Source: Actinophytocola sp035634895
GTDB lineage: Bacteria; Actinomycetota; Actinomycetes; Mycobacteriales; Pseudonocardiaceae
Direction: 5' to 3'
NCBI RefSeq assembly: GCF_035634895.1
Contig: NZ_DASQCC010000223.1
Coordinates: forward strand, 7,591-71,590
DNA: 64,000 nt
Below are positions 25,057 through 32,763 of this stretch, one piece after another (position 1 is the stretch's first letter; each line of letters opens with the position of its first letter). The position numbers and the translations under genes were made by a program. The notes under the pieces are model-generated. The model saw only the letters and a program-made list of their open reading frames with translations. It was not told the DNA's origin and searched no databases.

Positions 25057-25062
25057 TAGGCT
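25057..25062 (+). promoter_or_regulatory. -10 element for leaderless exoribonuclease gene
   Basis: TAGGCT ends 6 nt before the GTG at 25069, just after the stop of the upstream gene; no ribosome-binding site. Confidence 0.55.
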
Positions 25063-25068
25063 GCCTGC

Positions 25069-25572
25069 GTGAGGTTCTTCTACGACACCGAGTTCATCGA
25101 GGACGGAACGACCATCGACCTGGTGTCGATAGGTGTCGTGGACGAGAACGGGCGTGAGTTCTACGCCGTCTCCACGGAGTTCGACCCGGACAAGGCGGGG
25201 CAGTGGGTGCGCGAGCACGTGCTCGACAAGCTGCCGTCGCCGGCCGACCCGGCCTGGTGCGACCGCGCGACCATGCGCGACCGCCTGATGAGGTTCCTGA
25301 ACCGCGGCCGGGACCGGGTCGAGCTGTGGGCGTGGTTCGCGGCCTACGACCACGTCGCGCTCGCCCAGCTGTGGGGCGACATGCCGGCGCTGCCGCGCGA
25401 GCTGCCGCGCTTCACCCGGGAGCTGCGCCAGCGGTGGGAGGACGTGGGCAAACCCGCGTTGCCGCCCCCGCCGAGCGACGCTCACGACGCGCTCGCGGAC
25501 GCTCGCCACAACCTGGTCCGCTGGCGAATCATGGAGGCCGAACGGCTGAAGCGAGGTTTTCCCGTCAGTTAA
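25069..25572 (+). CDS. 3'-5' exoribonuclease of the Rv2179c family
   Basis: 167-aa DEDDh RNase. It has the DTEF motif (D6, E8), a central acidic AAYDHVAL segment and SDAHDALADARHN with the closing His-x4-Asp. Length matches Rv2179c, described as a 3'-5' exoribonuclease related to RNase T. It trims single-stranded 3' ends in vitro in that family; the cellular substrate is not known. Likely leaderless start. Confidence 0.88.
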   Translation: MRFFYDTEFIEDGTTIDLVSIGVVDENGREFYAVSTEFDPDKAGQWVREHVLDKLPSPADPAWCDRATMRDRLMRFLNRGRDRVELWAWFAAYDHVALAQLWGDMPALPRELPRFTRELRQRWEDVGKPALPPPPSDAHDALADARHNLVRWRIMEAERLKRGFPVS

Positions 25573-25672
25573 GCCGGGCCGCCTTGCTGCACCGATCCAG
25601 AAGGTGGCACCCTACGGGCGAATAGACCCGGACAGGACCTCGGCTCAAGCGGTCGGTTGGAGGATCGAGCAC

Positions 25673-26698
25673 ATGCGCGTTGGATTGCTCACAGGTGGCG
25701 GTGACTGCCCAGGACTCAACGCGGTCATTCGCGCCGTGGTCCGCAAGGGCATCGAGTCCTACGGGTGGGACACCGTCGGTTTCCGCAACGGCTGGCAGGG
25801 CCCGGTCGAGGGCCTCGTCAAGCCGATCGGGCTCGACCAGGTCGAGGACATCCTGACCCGCGGCGGCACGATCCTCGGCTCGTCGCGGACCAACCCGTAC
25901 AAGATCGACGGCGGCGTCGACCGGATCAGGGAGAACCTCGCCAAGTTCGAGGTCGACGCCCTGATCGCGATCGGCGGCGAGGACACCCTCGGCGTCGCGA
26001 AGAGGCTGACCGACGACGGCATCGGCGTGGTCGGTGTGCCGAAGACCATCGACAACGACCTCGGCGCCACCGACTACACCTTCGGCTTCGACACCGCGGT
26101 GCACATCGCGACCGAGGCCATCGACCGGCTGCGCACCACCGCCGAGTCGCACCACCGCGCCCTGGTCATCGAGGTCATGGGCCGCCACGCCGGCTGGATC
26201 GCGCTGCACTCCGGCCTCGCCGGCGGCGCGAACGTGATCCTGGTGCCGGAGCGGCACTTCAACGTCGACCAGGTCATCGACTGGGTCCAGCGGCGGTTCG
26301 AGCGTGAGTACGCGCCGATCATCGTGGTCGCCGAGGGCGCGCTGCCCGAGGGCGGCGAGGAGAAGCTGCTGACCGGCGAGAAGGACGCGTTCGGCCATGT
26401 CCGTCTCGGCGGCATCGGCCAGTGGCTCGCCGAGGAGATCGCGACGCGCACCGGCAAGGAGTCGCGTGCGGTCGTGCTCGGGCACGTCCAGCGTGGCGGC
26501 ACCCCGACCGCGTACGACCGCGTCCTCGCCACCCGCTTCGGCCTGCACGCGGCGGACGCGGTGCAGGACGGCGACTTCGGCGTGATGGTCGCGCTGCGCG
26601 GCACCGACATCGTTCGGGTCAAGCTCGCCGAGGCGACCGCCGAGCTGAAGACCGTGCCGGGCTCGCGCCTGCAGGAGGCCGAGGTCTTCTTCGGCTAG
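25673..26698 (+). CDS. pfkA: 6-phosphofructokinase, predicted pyrophosphate-dependent
   Basis: 341-aa group III phosphofructokinase of glycolysis. It has GGGDCPGLNAVIRA at the N-terminus, PKTIDNDL, and EVMGRHAGWIAL for fructose-6-phosphate. Numbering from the ATG at 25673 puts Asp at position 104 (GGEDT) and Lys at 124 (PKTIDND). ATP enzymes of the E. coli type have Gly at both, and the D104/K124 pair is the accepted mark of PPi-dependent enzymes, including that of Amycolatopsis methanolica. The ATG has GGAGG 9 nt upstream. It would work reversibly, in glycolysis or gluconeogenesis. Confidence 0.9.
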   Translation: MRVGLLTGGGDCPGLNAVIRAVVRKGIESYGWDTVGFRNGWQGPVEGLVKPIGLDQVEDILTRGGTILGSSRTNPYKIDGGVDRIRENLAKFEVDALIAIGGEDTLGVAKRLTDDGIGVVGVPKTIDNDLGATDYTFGFDTAVHIATEAIDRLRTTAESHHRALVIEVMGRHAGWIALHSGLAGGANVILVPERHFNVDQVIDWVQRRFEREYAPIIVVAEGALPEGGEEKLLTGEKDAFGHVRLGGIGQWLAEEIATRTGKESRAVVLGHVQRGGTPTAYDRVLATRFGLHAADAVQDGDFGVMVALRGTDIVRVKLAEATAELKTVPGSRLQEAEVFFG

Positions 26699-26701
26699 GC
26701 C

Positions 26702-26722
26702 GAGCTTGCCGGAGCGACCATC
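26702..26722 (+). repeat. MSGAC-motif repeat, shortened copy before amidase
   Basis: GAGCTTGCCGGAGCGACCATC is a shortened relative of the 26-bp motif at 19094, 20816 and 42086, again in the gap just upstream of a gene start (26739). The match is weaker, so assignment is tentative. Confidence 0.4.
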
Positions 26723-26725
26723 GCC

Positions 26726-26731
26726 TACAGT
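26726..26731 (+). promoter_or_regulatory. -10 element for leaderless amidase
   Basis: TACAGT ends 7 nt before the ATG at 26739; no Shine-Dalgarno sequence. Confidence 0.55.
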
Positions 26732-26738
26732 GCCTCGC

Positions 26739-28109
26739 ATGGACGTTGAGGAGCTGCTGTGGGCAGGTGCGGACGCGCAGGCCGCCGCACTGCGCGACGG
26801 TGACGTGTCCGCGCCCGACCTGCTCGAGGCCGTGCTGCGCAGGCTCGAACAGGTCGACGAGAAGCTGAACGCCTTCCGGACCGTCTGGGCGGACGGCGCC
26901 CGCGCGCAGGCGGCGGACGCCCAGCGACGGCTCGACGCGGGGGAGCGCACCCCGCTGCTCGGCGTCCCGATCGCGGTGAAGGACGACCAGGACGTGGCGG
27001 GCGACGTCACGGCCATGGGCGGCCGGCCGCAGTTCGGGCCGGCCGAGGCCGACTCGCCCGCGGTGGCGAGGCTCCGGGAGGCCGGCGCGGTGCTGGTGGG
27101 GCACACCCGCACGCCGGACCGCTGCCTGTGGCCGTTCACCGAGACGCTCACCTACGGCGCGACGCGGAACCCGTGGGACGTCGACCACACGCCGGGCGGC
27201 TCGTCGGGCGGCTCGGCCGCGGCGGTGGCGGCCGGCGTGGTCGGCGCGGCGACCGGCTCCGACGGCGGCGGGTCGGTGCGCATCCCGGCGAACTTCTGCG
27301 GTCTGTTCGGCATGAAGACCACCCGTGACCTGATCAGCATGGGCGAAGAGGAGCACTGGAACGGCCTGGCCGGCATCGGCCCGCTCGGCCGCCGGGTGGC
27401 GGACGCCGCCGCGATGCTGGACGTGATCGCCGACGAGCCGGGCGGCTACCGCGACGCGGTCGAGGGCGAGCCGGGGAAGCTGCGGATCGCGCTGTCCCTG
27501 CGCGGCCCCCTGGGCCCGACCCCGATCGAGCGAGAACGCAAGCAGGCCGTGCAGACGGTCGCCGACCGGCTGAGCGTGCTGGGGCACGAGGTGGTGCCGG
27601 CGGAGCCGCCGCTGGGGCCGATGGCGAGCCAGCAGTTCCTCGTGCGGTACTTCCGCGGGGTGGCCGACGACGTGGCGCAGCTGCCGCACCCGGAGTGGCT
27701 GGAGCCCCGCACGAGGCGCATCGCCGCGGTGGGACGCCGGGTGCCGGACGCGCTGTTCAACCGCGTACGCGCCGGCGAGGCCCGCCTGCACGAGGCCATG
27801 GCGACGTTCTTCGGGGACTTCGACGTGGTCCTGCAGCCGGGGTGGACGGGCCGTCAGCCGAGGATCGGGCGGTTCCACGGCGCGGGGGCGTCACACACGC
27901 TGGGCGTGGTGTCGATGGGCATCACGTTCTACCCGGTCTGGAACCTGCTGGGGTACCCGGTGGCCGCGCTCCCGGCGGGCTTCGACGAGGCCGGCCTGCC
28001 GATCGGCGTGCAGCTGGGCGGGCCGGCGGGCTCGGAGCGACGGCTGCTGTCGCTCGCGGGCCAGTACGAGCGTGCCCACCCGTGGGCCTCCCGGCGACCT
28101 CCGATCTAG
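26739..28109 (+). CDS. Amidase-signature family amidase
   Basis: 456-aa serine hydrolase of the amidase signature family. The Ser-cisSer-Lys triad parts are visible: Lys in IAVKDDQDVAG (family consensus VKDN; here Asp-Asp), the Gly/Ser signature HTPGGSSGGSAAAVAAG, and the nucleophile Ser in GSDGGGSVRIPANFCG. The C-terminal GYPVAALPAGFDEAGLPIGVQLGGP is also typical. Cytoplasmic; the amide substrate is unknown. It lacks GatA partners nearby, so it is not tRNA amidotransferase. The stop overlaps the convergent globin stop through a shared CTAG. Confidence 0.87.
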   Translation: MDVEELLWAGADAQAAALRDGDVSAPDLLEAVLRRLEQVDEKLNAFRTVWADGARAQAADAQRRLDAGERTPLLGVPIAVKDDQDVAGDVTAMGGRPQFGPAEADSPAVARLREAGAVLVGHTRTPDRCLWPFTETLTYGATRNPWDVDHTPGGSSGGSAAAVAAGVVGAATGSDGGGSVRIPANFCGLFGMKTTRDLISMGEEEHWNGLAGIGPLGRRVADAAAMLDVIADEPGGYRDAVEGEPGKLRIALSLRGPLGPTPIERERKQAVQTVADRLSVLGHEVVPAEPPLGPMASQQFLVRYFRGVADDVAQLPHPEWLEPRTRRIAAVGRRVPDALFNRVRAGEARLHEAMATFFGDFDVVLQPGWTGRQPRIGRFHGAGASHTLGVVSMGITFYPVWNLLGYPVAALPAGFDEAGLPIGVQLGGPAGSERRLLSLAGQYERAHPWASRRPPI

Positions 28110-28570
28110 TCGGCCGGCTGCCACGGGGGCTTCGCCCAGTCCCACGTCGGCATCTCCTCCGGGGCGGAGGTGTCCGCGCCCGGGGCCGAGAAGATGACCG
28201 CCAGCCGGCTGCCCCACTCCAGGTATCCCACGAACGACGCGCGGAACTCCGGGTCGGCCGGCAGGCCGACCTCGTCCGCGGTGTCCAGCAGCAGGGTCAC
28301 CCAGCGGCGTCGCTGCTCCTCGGTGATCCCGCGGCCGAGGTGGCGGGAGATCATGTGCGGATGCCCGCCACGCTCGGCCGAGTACGTCTTCGGGCCGCCG
28401 AGCACCTCGCCCACCCAGGCCGCGACGTGCTTCGGGTGGCCCGCGCCCATGTGCGCGAAGACGGGCGCGAGCAGCGCGTCGCCGGCCACGTGCGCGTAGA
28501 ACCGGTCGAACAGCTTCTCGAGTGCCGACGCCCCGCCGGCCCACTCGTACAGCGTCGGGCTGGTTGGCAT
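28106..28570 (-). CDS. Group II truncated haemoglobin (GlbO type)
   Basis: 154-aa truncated globin with a 2-on-2 fold. Tyr at B10 (FDRFYAHV, Y25), the HPKHVAAWVGEVLGG segment, ISRHLGRGI with the proximal F8 His, and Trp at G8 (RRRWVTLL) identify the trHbII/GlbO group. It is longer than the usual about 130 aa because of a Pro/Trp-rich tail (TWDWAKPPWQPAD). Expected to bind O2 or handle peroxide/NO. ATG at 28570 with weak upstream Shine-Dalgarno. Confidence 0.9.
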   Translation of the reverse strand: MPTSPTLYEWAGGASALEKLFDRFYAHVAGDALLAPVFAHMGAGHPKHVAAWVGEVLGGPKTYSAERGGHPHMISRHLGRGITEEQRRRWVTLLLDTADEVGLPADPEFRASFVGYLEWGSRLAVIFSAPGADTSAPEEMPTWDWAKPPWQPAD

Positions 28571-28647
28571 GACCCCAACGAACCACTCACCGGTGAAGCG
28601 ATCAAGAAGCGTCCGCCGTCGGCGTAAACGGGGGTGACAGGTCCGGC

Positions 28648-28653
28648 TACTCT
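28648..28653 (+). promoter_or_regulatory. -10 element for leaderless aroG
   Basis: TACTCT ends 6 nt before the GTG at 28660. Confidence 0.55.
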
Positions 28654-28659
28654 GGTCCC

Positions 28660-30048
28660 GTGAACTGGACCGTTGACGTGCCGGTGGACACTCTTCCCGA
28701 ACTTCCGCCGCTGCCGCCGACACTGCGTGCCCGACTCGACGACGCTCTGTCCCGACCCGCCGCTCAGCAGCCCGAGTGGCCCGACTCCGAGCAGGTGCGC
28801 CAGGTGCGCGCCCTCCTGGAGAGCGTGCCACCGGTCACCGTGCCGAGCGAGATCGACCGGCTGCGTGACCGGCTTGCCGAGGTGGCTCGCGGCGAGGCGT
28901 TCCTGCTGCAGGGCGGGGACTGCGCCGAGACCTTCGTGGACAACACCGAGCCGCACATCCGCGGCAACATCCGCACGCTGCTGCAGATGGCCGTCGTGCT
29001 CACCTACGGCGCCAGCATGCCGGTCGTCAAGGTCGGCCGTATCGCCGGCCAGTACGCCAAGCCGCGCTCCAACGGCATCGACGCGCTCGGCCTGCCCGTC
29101 TACCGCGGCGACATCATCAACTCGCTCGCCAAGACGCCCGAGGCCCGCGTGCCCGACCCGGGCCGCATGATCCGGGCCTACGCCAACGCTGGCGCGGCCA
29201 TGAACCTCGTGCGTGCCCTCACCGCGGCCGGCATGGCGGACCTGTCGAAGGTCCACGAGTGGAACAAGGACTTCGTCAGCAACTCGGCGGCCGGCGAGCG
29301 GTACGAGGCGCTGGCCACCGAGATCGACCGTGGGCTGCGGTTCATGCAGGCCTGCGGCGTCGAGGACTCCTCGCTGCACTCCACGGAGATCTTCGCGAGC
29401 CACGAGGCCCTGCTGCTCGACTACGAGCGCTCGATGCTCCGCCTGGACACCCGCGAGCCCGACCCCCGGCTGTACAACCTGTCCGCGCACTTCCTGTGGG
29501 TCGGCGAGCGGACCCGCCAGCTCGACGGCGCGCACATCGCGTTCGCGGAGCTGCTGTCCAACCCGATCGGGCTCAAGATCGGCCCGACGACCACGCCGGA
29601 GATGGCGGTCGAGTACGTCGAGCGGCTCGACCCGCACAACACGGCGGGCCGGCTCACGCTGATCAGCCGCATGGGCAACGGCAAGGTCCGGGAGGCGCTG
29701 CCGCCGATCGTCGAGAAGGTCGAGGCGTCCGGGCACAAGGTCATCTGGCAGTGCGACCCGATGCACGGCAACACCCACGAGTCGCCGTCCGGCTACAAGA
29801 CCCGCCACTTCGACCGGATCGTCGACGAGGTCCAGGGCTTCTTCGAGGTGCACCGCCGCCTCGGCACCCACCCCGGCGGCATCCACGTCGAGCTGACCGG
29901 CGAGGACGTCACGGAGTGCCTGGGCGGCGCGCAGGACATCTCCGACGCGGACCTGAACAGCCGGTACGAGACCGCCTGCGACCCGCGGCTGAACACCCAG
30001 CAGTCCCTGGAGCTGGCCTTCCTGGTCGCGGAGATGCTCCGGTCCTGA
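28660..30048 (+). CDS. aroG: Class II 3-deoxy-7-phosphoheptulonate (DAHP) synthase
   Basis: 462-aa type II DAHP synthase, first step of the shikimate pathway (PEP + erythrose-4-phosphate). The motifs match Rv2178c: LLQGGDCAETF (metal Cys), VVKVGRIAGQYAKPRS, EWNKDFVSNS, GLKIGPTTTPE, CDPMHGNTHES and HVELTGEDVTECLGG with metal Glu and His. Feedback control by aromatic amino acids and activation by chorismate mutase binding are known for the M. tuberculosis enzyme, and the residues for that cannot be judged here. Likely leaderless GTG start; a strong hairpin follows. Confidence 0.95.
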   Translation: MNWTVDVPVDTLPELPPLPPTLRARLDDALSRPAAQQPEWPDSEQVRQVRALLESVPPVTVPSEIDRLRDRLAEVARGEAFLLQGGDCAETFVDNTEPHIRGNIRTLLQMAVVLTYGASMPVVKVGRIAGQYAKPRSNGIDALGLPVYRGDIINSLAKTPEARVPDPGRMIRAYANAGAAMNLVRALTAAGMADLSKVHEWNKDFVSNSAAGERYEALATEIDRGLRFMQACGVEDSSLHSTEIFASHEALLLDYERSMLRLDTREPDPRLYNLSAHFLWVGERTRQLDGAHIAFAELLSNPIGLKIGPTTTPEMAVEYVERLDPHNTAGRLTLISRMGNGKVREALPPIVEKVEASGHKVIWQCDPMHGNTHESPSGYKTRHFDRIVDEVQGFFEVHRRLGTHPGGIHVELTGEDVTECLGGAQDISDADLNSRYETACDPRLNTQQSLELAFLVAEMLRS

Positions 30049-30056
30049 CCCCGAAA

Positions 30057-30083
30057 AGAGGCCGGCCCGCGAGGCCGGCCTCT
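30057..30083 (+). terminator. Rho-independent-like hairpin after aroG
   Basis: Perfect 11-bp stem AGAGGCCGGCC / GGCCGGCCTCT with a 5-nt CGCGA loop, 8 nt after the stop; no T-run. Confidence 0.85.
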
Positions 30084-30100
30084 CTCGTGCCCGTAGAAAA

Positions 30101-30116
30101 ACGAACGTTCATTCAT
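30101..30116 (+). promoter_or_regulatory. Probable TetR operator
   Basis: ACGAACGTTCATTCAT carries the palindrome GAACGTTC flanked by AT-rich half sites, a common TetR/AcrR operator form. It sits just upstream of the -10 TATGTT (30118-30123) of a two-gene unit whose second gene encodes a TetR regulator, so autoregulation is likely. Confidence 0.65.
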
Positions 30117-30130
30117 CTATGTTGAGGCGC

Positions 30131-30940
30131 ATGCGCACCGCCAGCCGGACCGCCGAGCACGTCGCCCTCTTCCGCGCGCTGGAGAGCCGCCGCGGGGACG
30201 GGCTCTTCACCGACGCCTACGCCACCCGCTTCCTCCCGACCCGCTACCGCTGGCTGGTCCGCGCCGCCGCGCTGCCACCCGTCGGCCACGGCATCGCCCG
30301 CCTCATCGACCACCGCTACCCGGGTGGCCCCCGGATGTCCGCCATCGCCCGCACGCGGCTCATCGACGACCTCCTGACGGCGGCCGCGCCGGAGCAGGTC
30401 CTCATCCTGGGTGCCGGCTACGACAGCCGCGCCCACCGCCTCCCGGGCATCCCCACCACCTACGAGGTGGACCACCCCGCCACCCAGGCCGCCAAGCGGC
30501 GACACATCGCCGACCGTCCGCACGTCCACTACGTCCCGGTCGACCTCGACGAGGAGAGCCTGGCGAGCGCGCTGAACCAGGCCGGCTTCCCCCACAGGCG
30601 CACGGCCGTCGTCTGGGAGGGGGTCACCAACTACCTCACCGAGCAGGCCGTCGACGCCACGCTCCGGGACGTCGTGGCCGCGACCGCAGGCGGCAGCACC
30701 GTCATCCTCACCTACGTCGACCGCGCGGCCCTCGACGACGACACCGAGTGGCACCGGTCGGTACGACGAGTCGGCGAGCCATGGACGTTCGGCCTCGACC
30801 CCCTGGCCGTCCCCGGTTACCTCGCCGAGCGCGGCCTCGACCTCAGGGGCGACCTGTCCACCAAGGACGCCGCCGCCCGCTACCACCGGGACGAGCCGGC
30901 CGCCGAGTTCTACCGCGTCGCGTGGGCGGTGGTCCGGTAG
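30131..30940 (+). CDS. Class I SAM-dependent methyltransferase (leucine carboxyl methyltransferase-like)
   Basis: 269-aa methyltransferase of the LCM/Omt family (PPM1-like, common as putative O-methyltransferases in actinobacteria). The SAM site is VLILGAGYDSRAHRL (about 92-106), followed by YEVDHPATQAAKRRH. A WEGVTNYL motif lies near 168. The ATG at 30131 is preferred over 30119 because TATGTT lies 7 nt before it (leaderless), while 30119 lies inside that hexamer. It shares one base with the tetR start. The substrate is unknown. Confidence 0.8.
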   Translation: MRTASRTAEHVALFRALESRRGDGLFTDAYATRFLPTRYRWLVRAAALPPVGHGIARLIDHRYPGGPRMSAIARTRLIDDLLTAAAPEQVLILGAGYDSRAHRLPGIPTTYEVDHPATQAAKRRHIADRPHVHYVPVDLDEESLASALNQAGFPHRRTAVVWEGVTNYLTEQAVDATLRDVVAATAGGSTVILTYVDRAALDDDTEWHRSVRRVGEPWTFGLDPLAVPGYLAERGLDLRGDLSTKDAAARYHRDEPAAEFYRVAWAVVR

Positions 30941-31470
30941 TGCCCAGGGTCAGCGACGAGCACCTGGCCAACCGCAGGCGCCAGATCCTCGACGCCGCCG
31001 CGAACTGCTTCGCCCGCAACGGTTTCCACCGCACGTCCATGCAGGACATCGTCAGGGAGTCCGGGCTGTCGGCCGGTCTCATCTACCGGTACTTCACCGG
31101 CAAGGACGACATGATCATCGCGATCGTCGAGGACTGGCACGGGAACCGCGCCGGGCTGGCGAGGGCCGCCGACCCGCTCGCCGGCTACCTCGACGTCCTC
31201 CGCGCGATCGCCGCGCCGCGCGCCGAACATCAGCGCAGCCTCAGCATGCAGGCCTGGGCCGAGACCGTCCGCGAGCCCAGGATCCGTGACCTGGCCCGCC
31301 AGGGCGTCGACGACCAGCGTGCGGCGTTCGCGGACGCCGCACCGGACGGTCTGGTCCGGGTGCTCGTCGCCATCTACCAGGGCCTGCTGCTCCAGTCCTC
31401 GTGGGACGAGGACCTGGACGTCGACGCGTTCGTCGACTCAGTCCGCCAGCTCGTGGAGGGTCGCGCATGA
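30940..31470 (+). CDS. TetR/AcrR family transcriptional regulator
   Basis: 176-aa regulator. The N-terminal helix-turn-helix domain (about 10-58) reads RRQILDAAANCFARNGFHRTSM-QDIVRESGLSAGLIYRYF-TGKDD, the classical TetR pattern. The C-terminal ligand domain is of ordinary length. GTG start overlaps the methyltransferase stop (TAGTG). It probably represses its own operon through the palindrome at 30101. The 3' end overlaps the convergent acyltransferase gene by 33 nt. Confidence 0.88.
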   Translation: MPRVSDEHLANRRRQILDAAANCFARNGFHRTSMQDIVRESGLSAGLIYRYFTGKDDMIIAIVEDWHGNRAGLARAADPLAGYLDVLRAIAAPRAEHQRSLSMQAWAETVREPRIRDLARQGVDDQRAAFADAAPDGLVRVLVAIYQGLLLQSSWDEDLDVDAFVDSVRQLVEGRA

Positions 31471-32655
31471 CTTGCCGATCGCCGAGGCCAGCACGTCGAT
31501 GTCCGGCACGGCGTCCCGGTCGGTCTGAAGTCCGATGTGGACCGCGTCGCGGTACGGGGAGATCGCCACGCCCAGCGCGTGCCCGGGACCGAGCGGGCCG
31601 AACGGGTAGATCTCCGCCAGCGGCGCGCCGTCGATGGTGAGCGGCACGTTCGGCAGCGGCACGTTCGTGACCACCGTGTCGAACAGCAGCGGCGCCGCGA
31701 TCGCCACCGGACCCGCGCAGAGCCGGTGCACGGCCGACGGCAGCCGGTTCGCCAGGATCGCGATCGTCCCGGCGCCACTCGATGGTCCGCCCGCCTTGTT
31801 GGCGTCCATCGCCAGCCGTACGGCACGCAGCCGCTCGACCGGGTCGGCCAGCCCGACCGGCAGGTCGCACAGGTACCCGGACAGCTGGTTGCCGCCCGCG
31901 CCGCCCCGCGCCCGGGTGTTCACCGGGATCAGCGCCCGCGGCGTGAGCCCGTCGACCTCGACGTCCCGCGACCGCAGCCATGAGCGCAGCCCACCCGCCA
32001 GCACCGCCAGCGCCACGTCGTTCGTGGTGCCCCCGTGCTGGCGGCGGATCTGGCGCACGTCCGCGAGGTCGAGGCGGACGAACGCCACGCGGCGCGCGGA
32101 CCCGCCCGAGGCCAGCATGGCCGGCGCGGGTGGCCGGCGGACGGCCCGCGCGACGGCCCCCGCCATGGCCGCGGTCTCCCCGAGGCCGTACGACGGCGGC
32201 GTGGTCTCCCTGCTCGGCGGCATCCCGCCGTCCAGCAGGGCGCCGGCCAGCGCGACCGCGCCGGCGCCGTCCGCGAGCGAGTGGTGCAGCTTGACGAGCA
32301 CGGCGAACCGGTCGTCCGGCAGCCCGGTGACCACGTGCACGTCCCACGGCGGCCTGGCCAGGTCCAGCGGCGTCGCGAGCCAGCCGGCCACGTACGCCTC
32401 GAACGTGCGCTGGTCGCTCACCGCGTAGCCGCGCACGTGCGCGGCCGGGTCGAAGTCCGACGCGGGCCACCACGACGGGAACCAGCTGCCGGCGACCCGC
32501 GACGCCGGCAGCCGGGCCGCCCGTTCCGCGAGCAGCGCCCGCAGGCGGTCGGGCGCGACCGGCCCCTGAAAGACGGCGACAGCGCCGAGATGCATCGGGC
32601 GCTCCCGCGTCTCCAGGCTCAGGAACGCCGCGTCCAGCCCACTCAGTCGACCCAT
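31438..32655 (-). CDS. WS/DGAT-type wax ester synthase / diacylglycerol acyltransferase
   Basis: 405-aa acyltransferase of the bifunctional WS/DGAT family that makes triacylglycerol or wax esters from acyl-CoA. The active-site motif HHSLADGAG (HHxxxDG) lies near 126-134, the opening LSGLDAAFLSLETRERPMHLGAVAVF is diagnostic, and a VTNVPLPNVPLTIDGAPL block is near the C-terminus. It is a little shorter than the usual 450-470 aa but complete in motifs. The ATG at 32655 is the family start. It is alone on this strand. Confidence 0.9.
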   Translation of the reverse strand: MGRLSGLDAAFLSLETRERPMHLGAVAVFQGPVAPDRLRALLAERAARLPASRVAGSWFPSWWPASDFDPAAHVRGYAVSDQRTFEAYVAGWLATPLDLARPPWDVHVVTGLPDDRFAVLVKLHHSLADGAGAVALAGALLDGGMPPSRETTPPSYGLGETAAMAGAVARAVRRPPAPAMLASGGSARRVAFVRLDLADVRQIRRQHGGTTNDVALAVLAGGLRSWLRSRDVEVDGLTPRALIPVNTRARGGAGGNQLSGYLCDLPVGLADPVERLRAVRLAMDANKAGGPSSGAGTIAILANRLPSAVHRLCAGPVAIAAPLLFDTVVTNVPLPNVPLTIDGAPLAEIYPFGPLGPGHALGVAISPYRDAVHIGLQTDRDAVPDIDVLASAIGKSCATLHELAD

Positions 32656-32763
32656 GGCTCCACCCAAGCAGCGTGACGTGACCGGCGAGTTACGTGCGTG
32701 CGGAGTGTTGACGACTCGCTCCGCACGCACGCGAGGACGTCGTCGTCGACCCGTTGGCGCAGG

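Noticed and set aside
26739..28109. GatA subunit of tRNA amidotransferase
   Set aside because: No gatB/gatC neighbours and the VKDN motif is changed to VKDD; a general amidase fits better.
30101..30116. GAACGTTC palindrome as an SOS box
   Set aside because: Spacing is wrong for LexA (TCGAAC-N4-GTTCGA); the adjacent TetR gene makes a TetR operator more likely.
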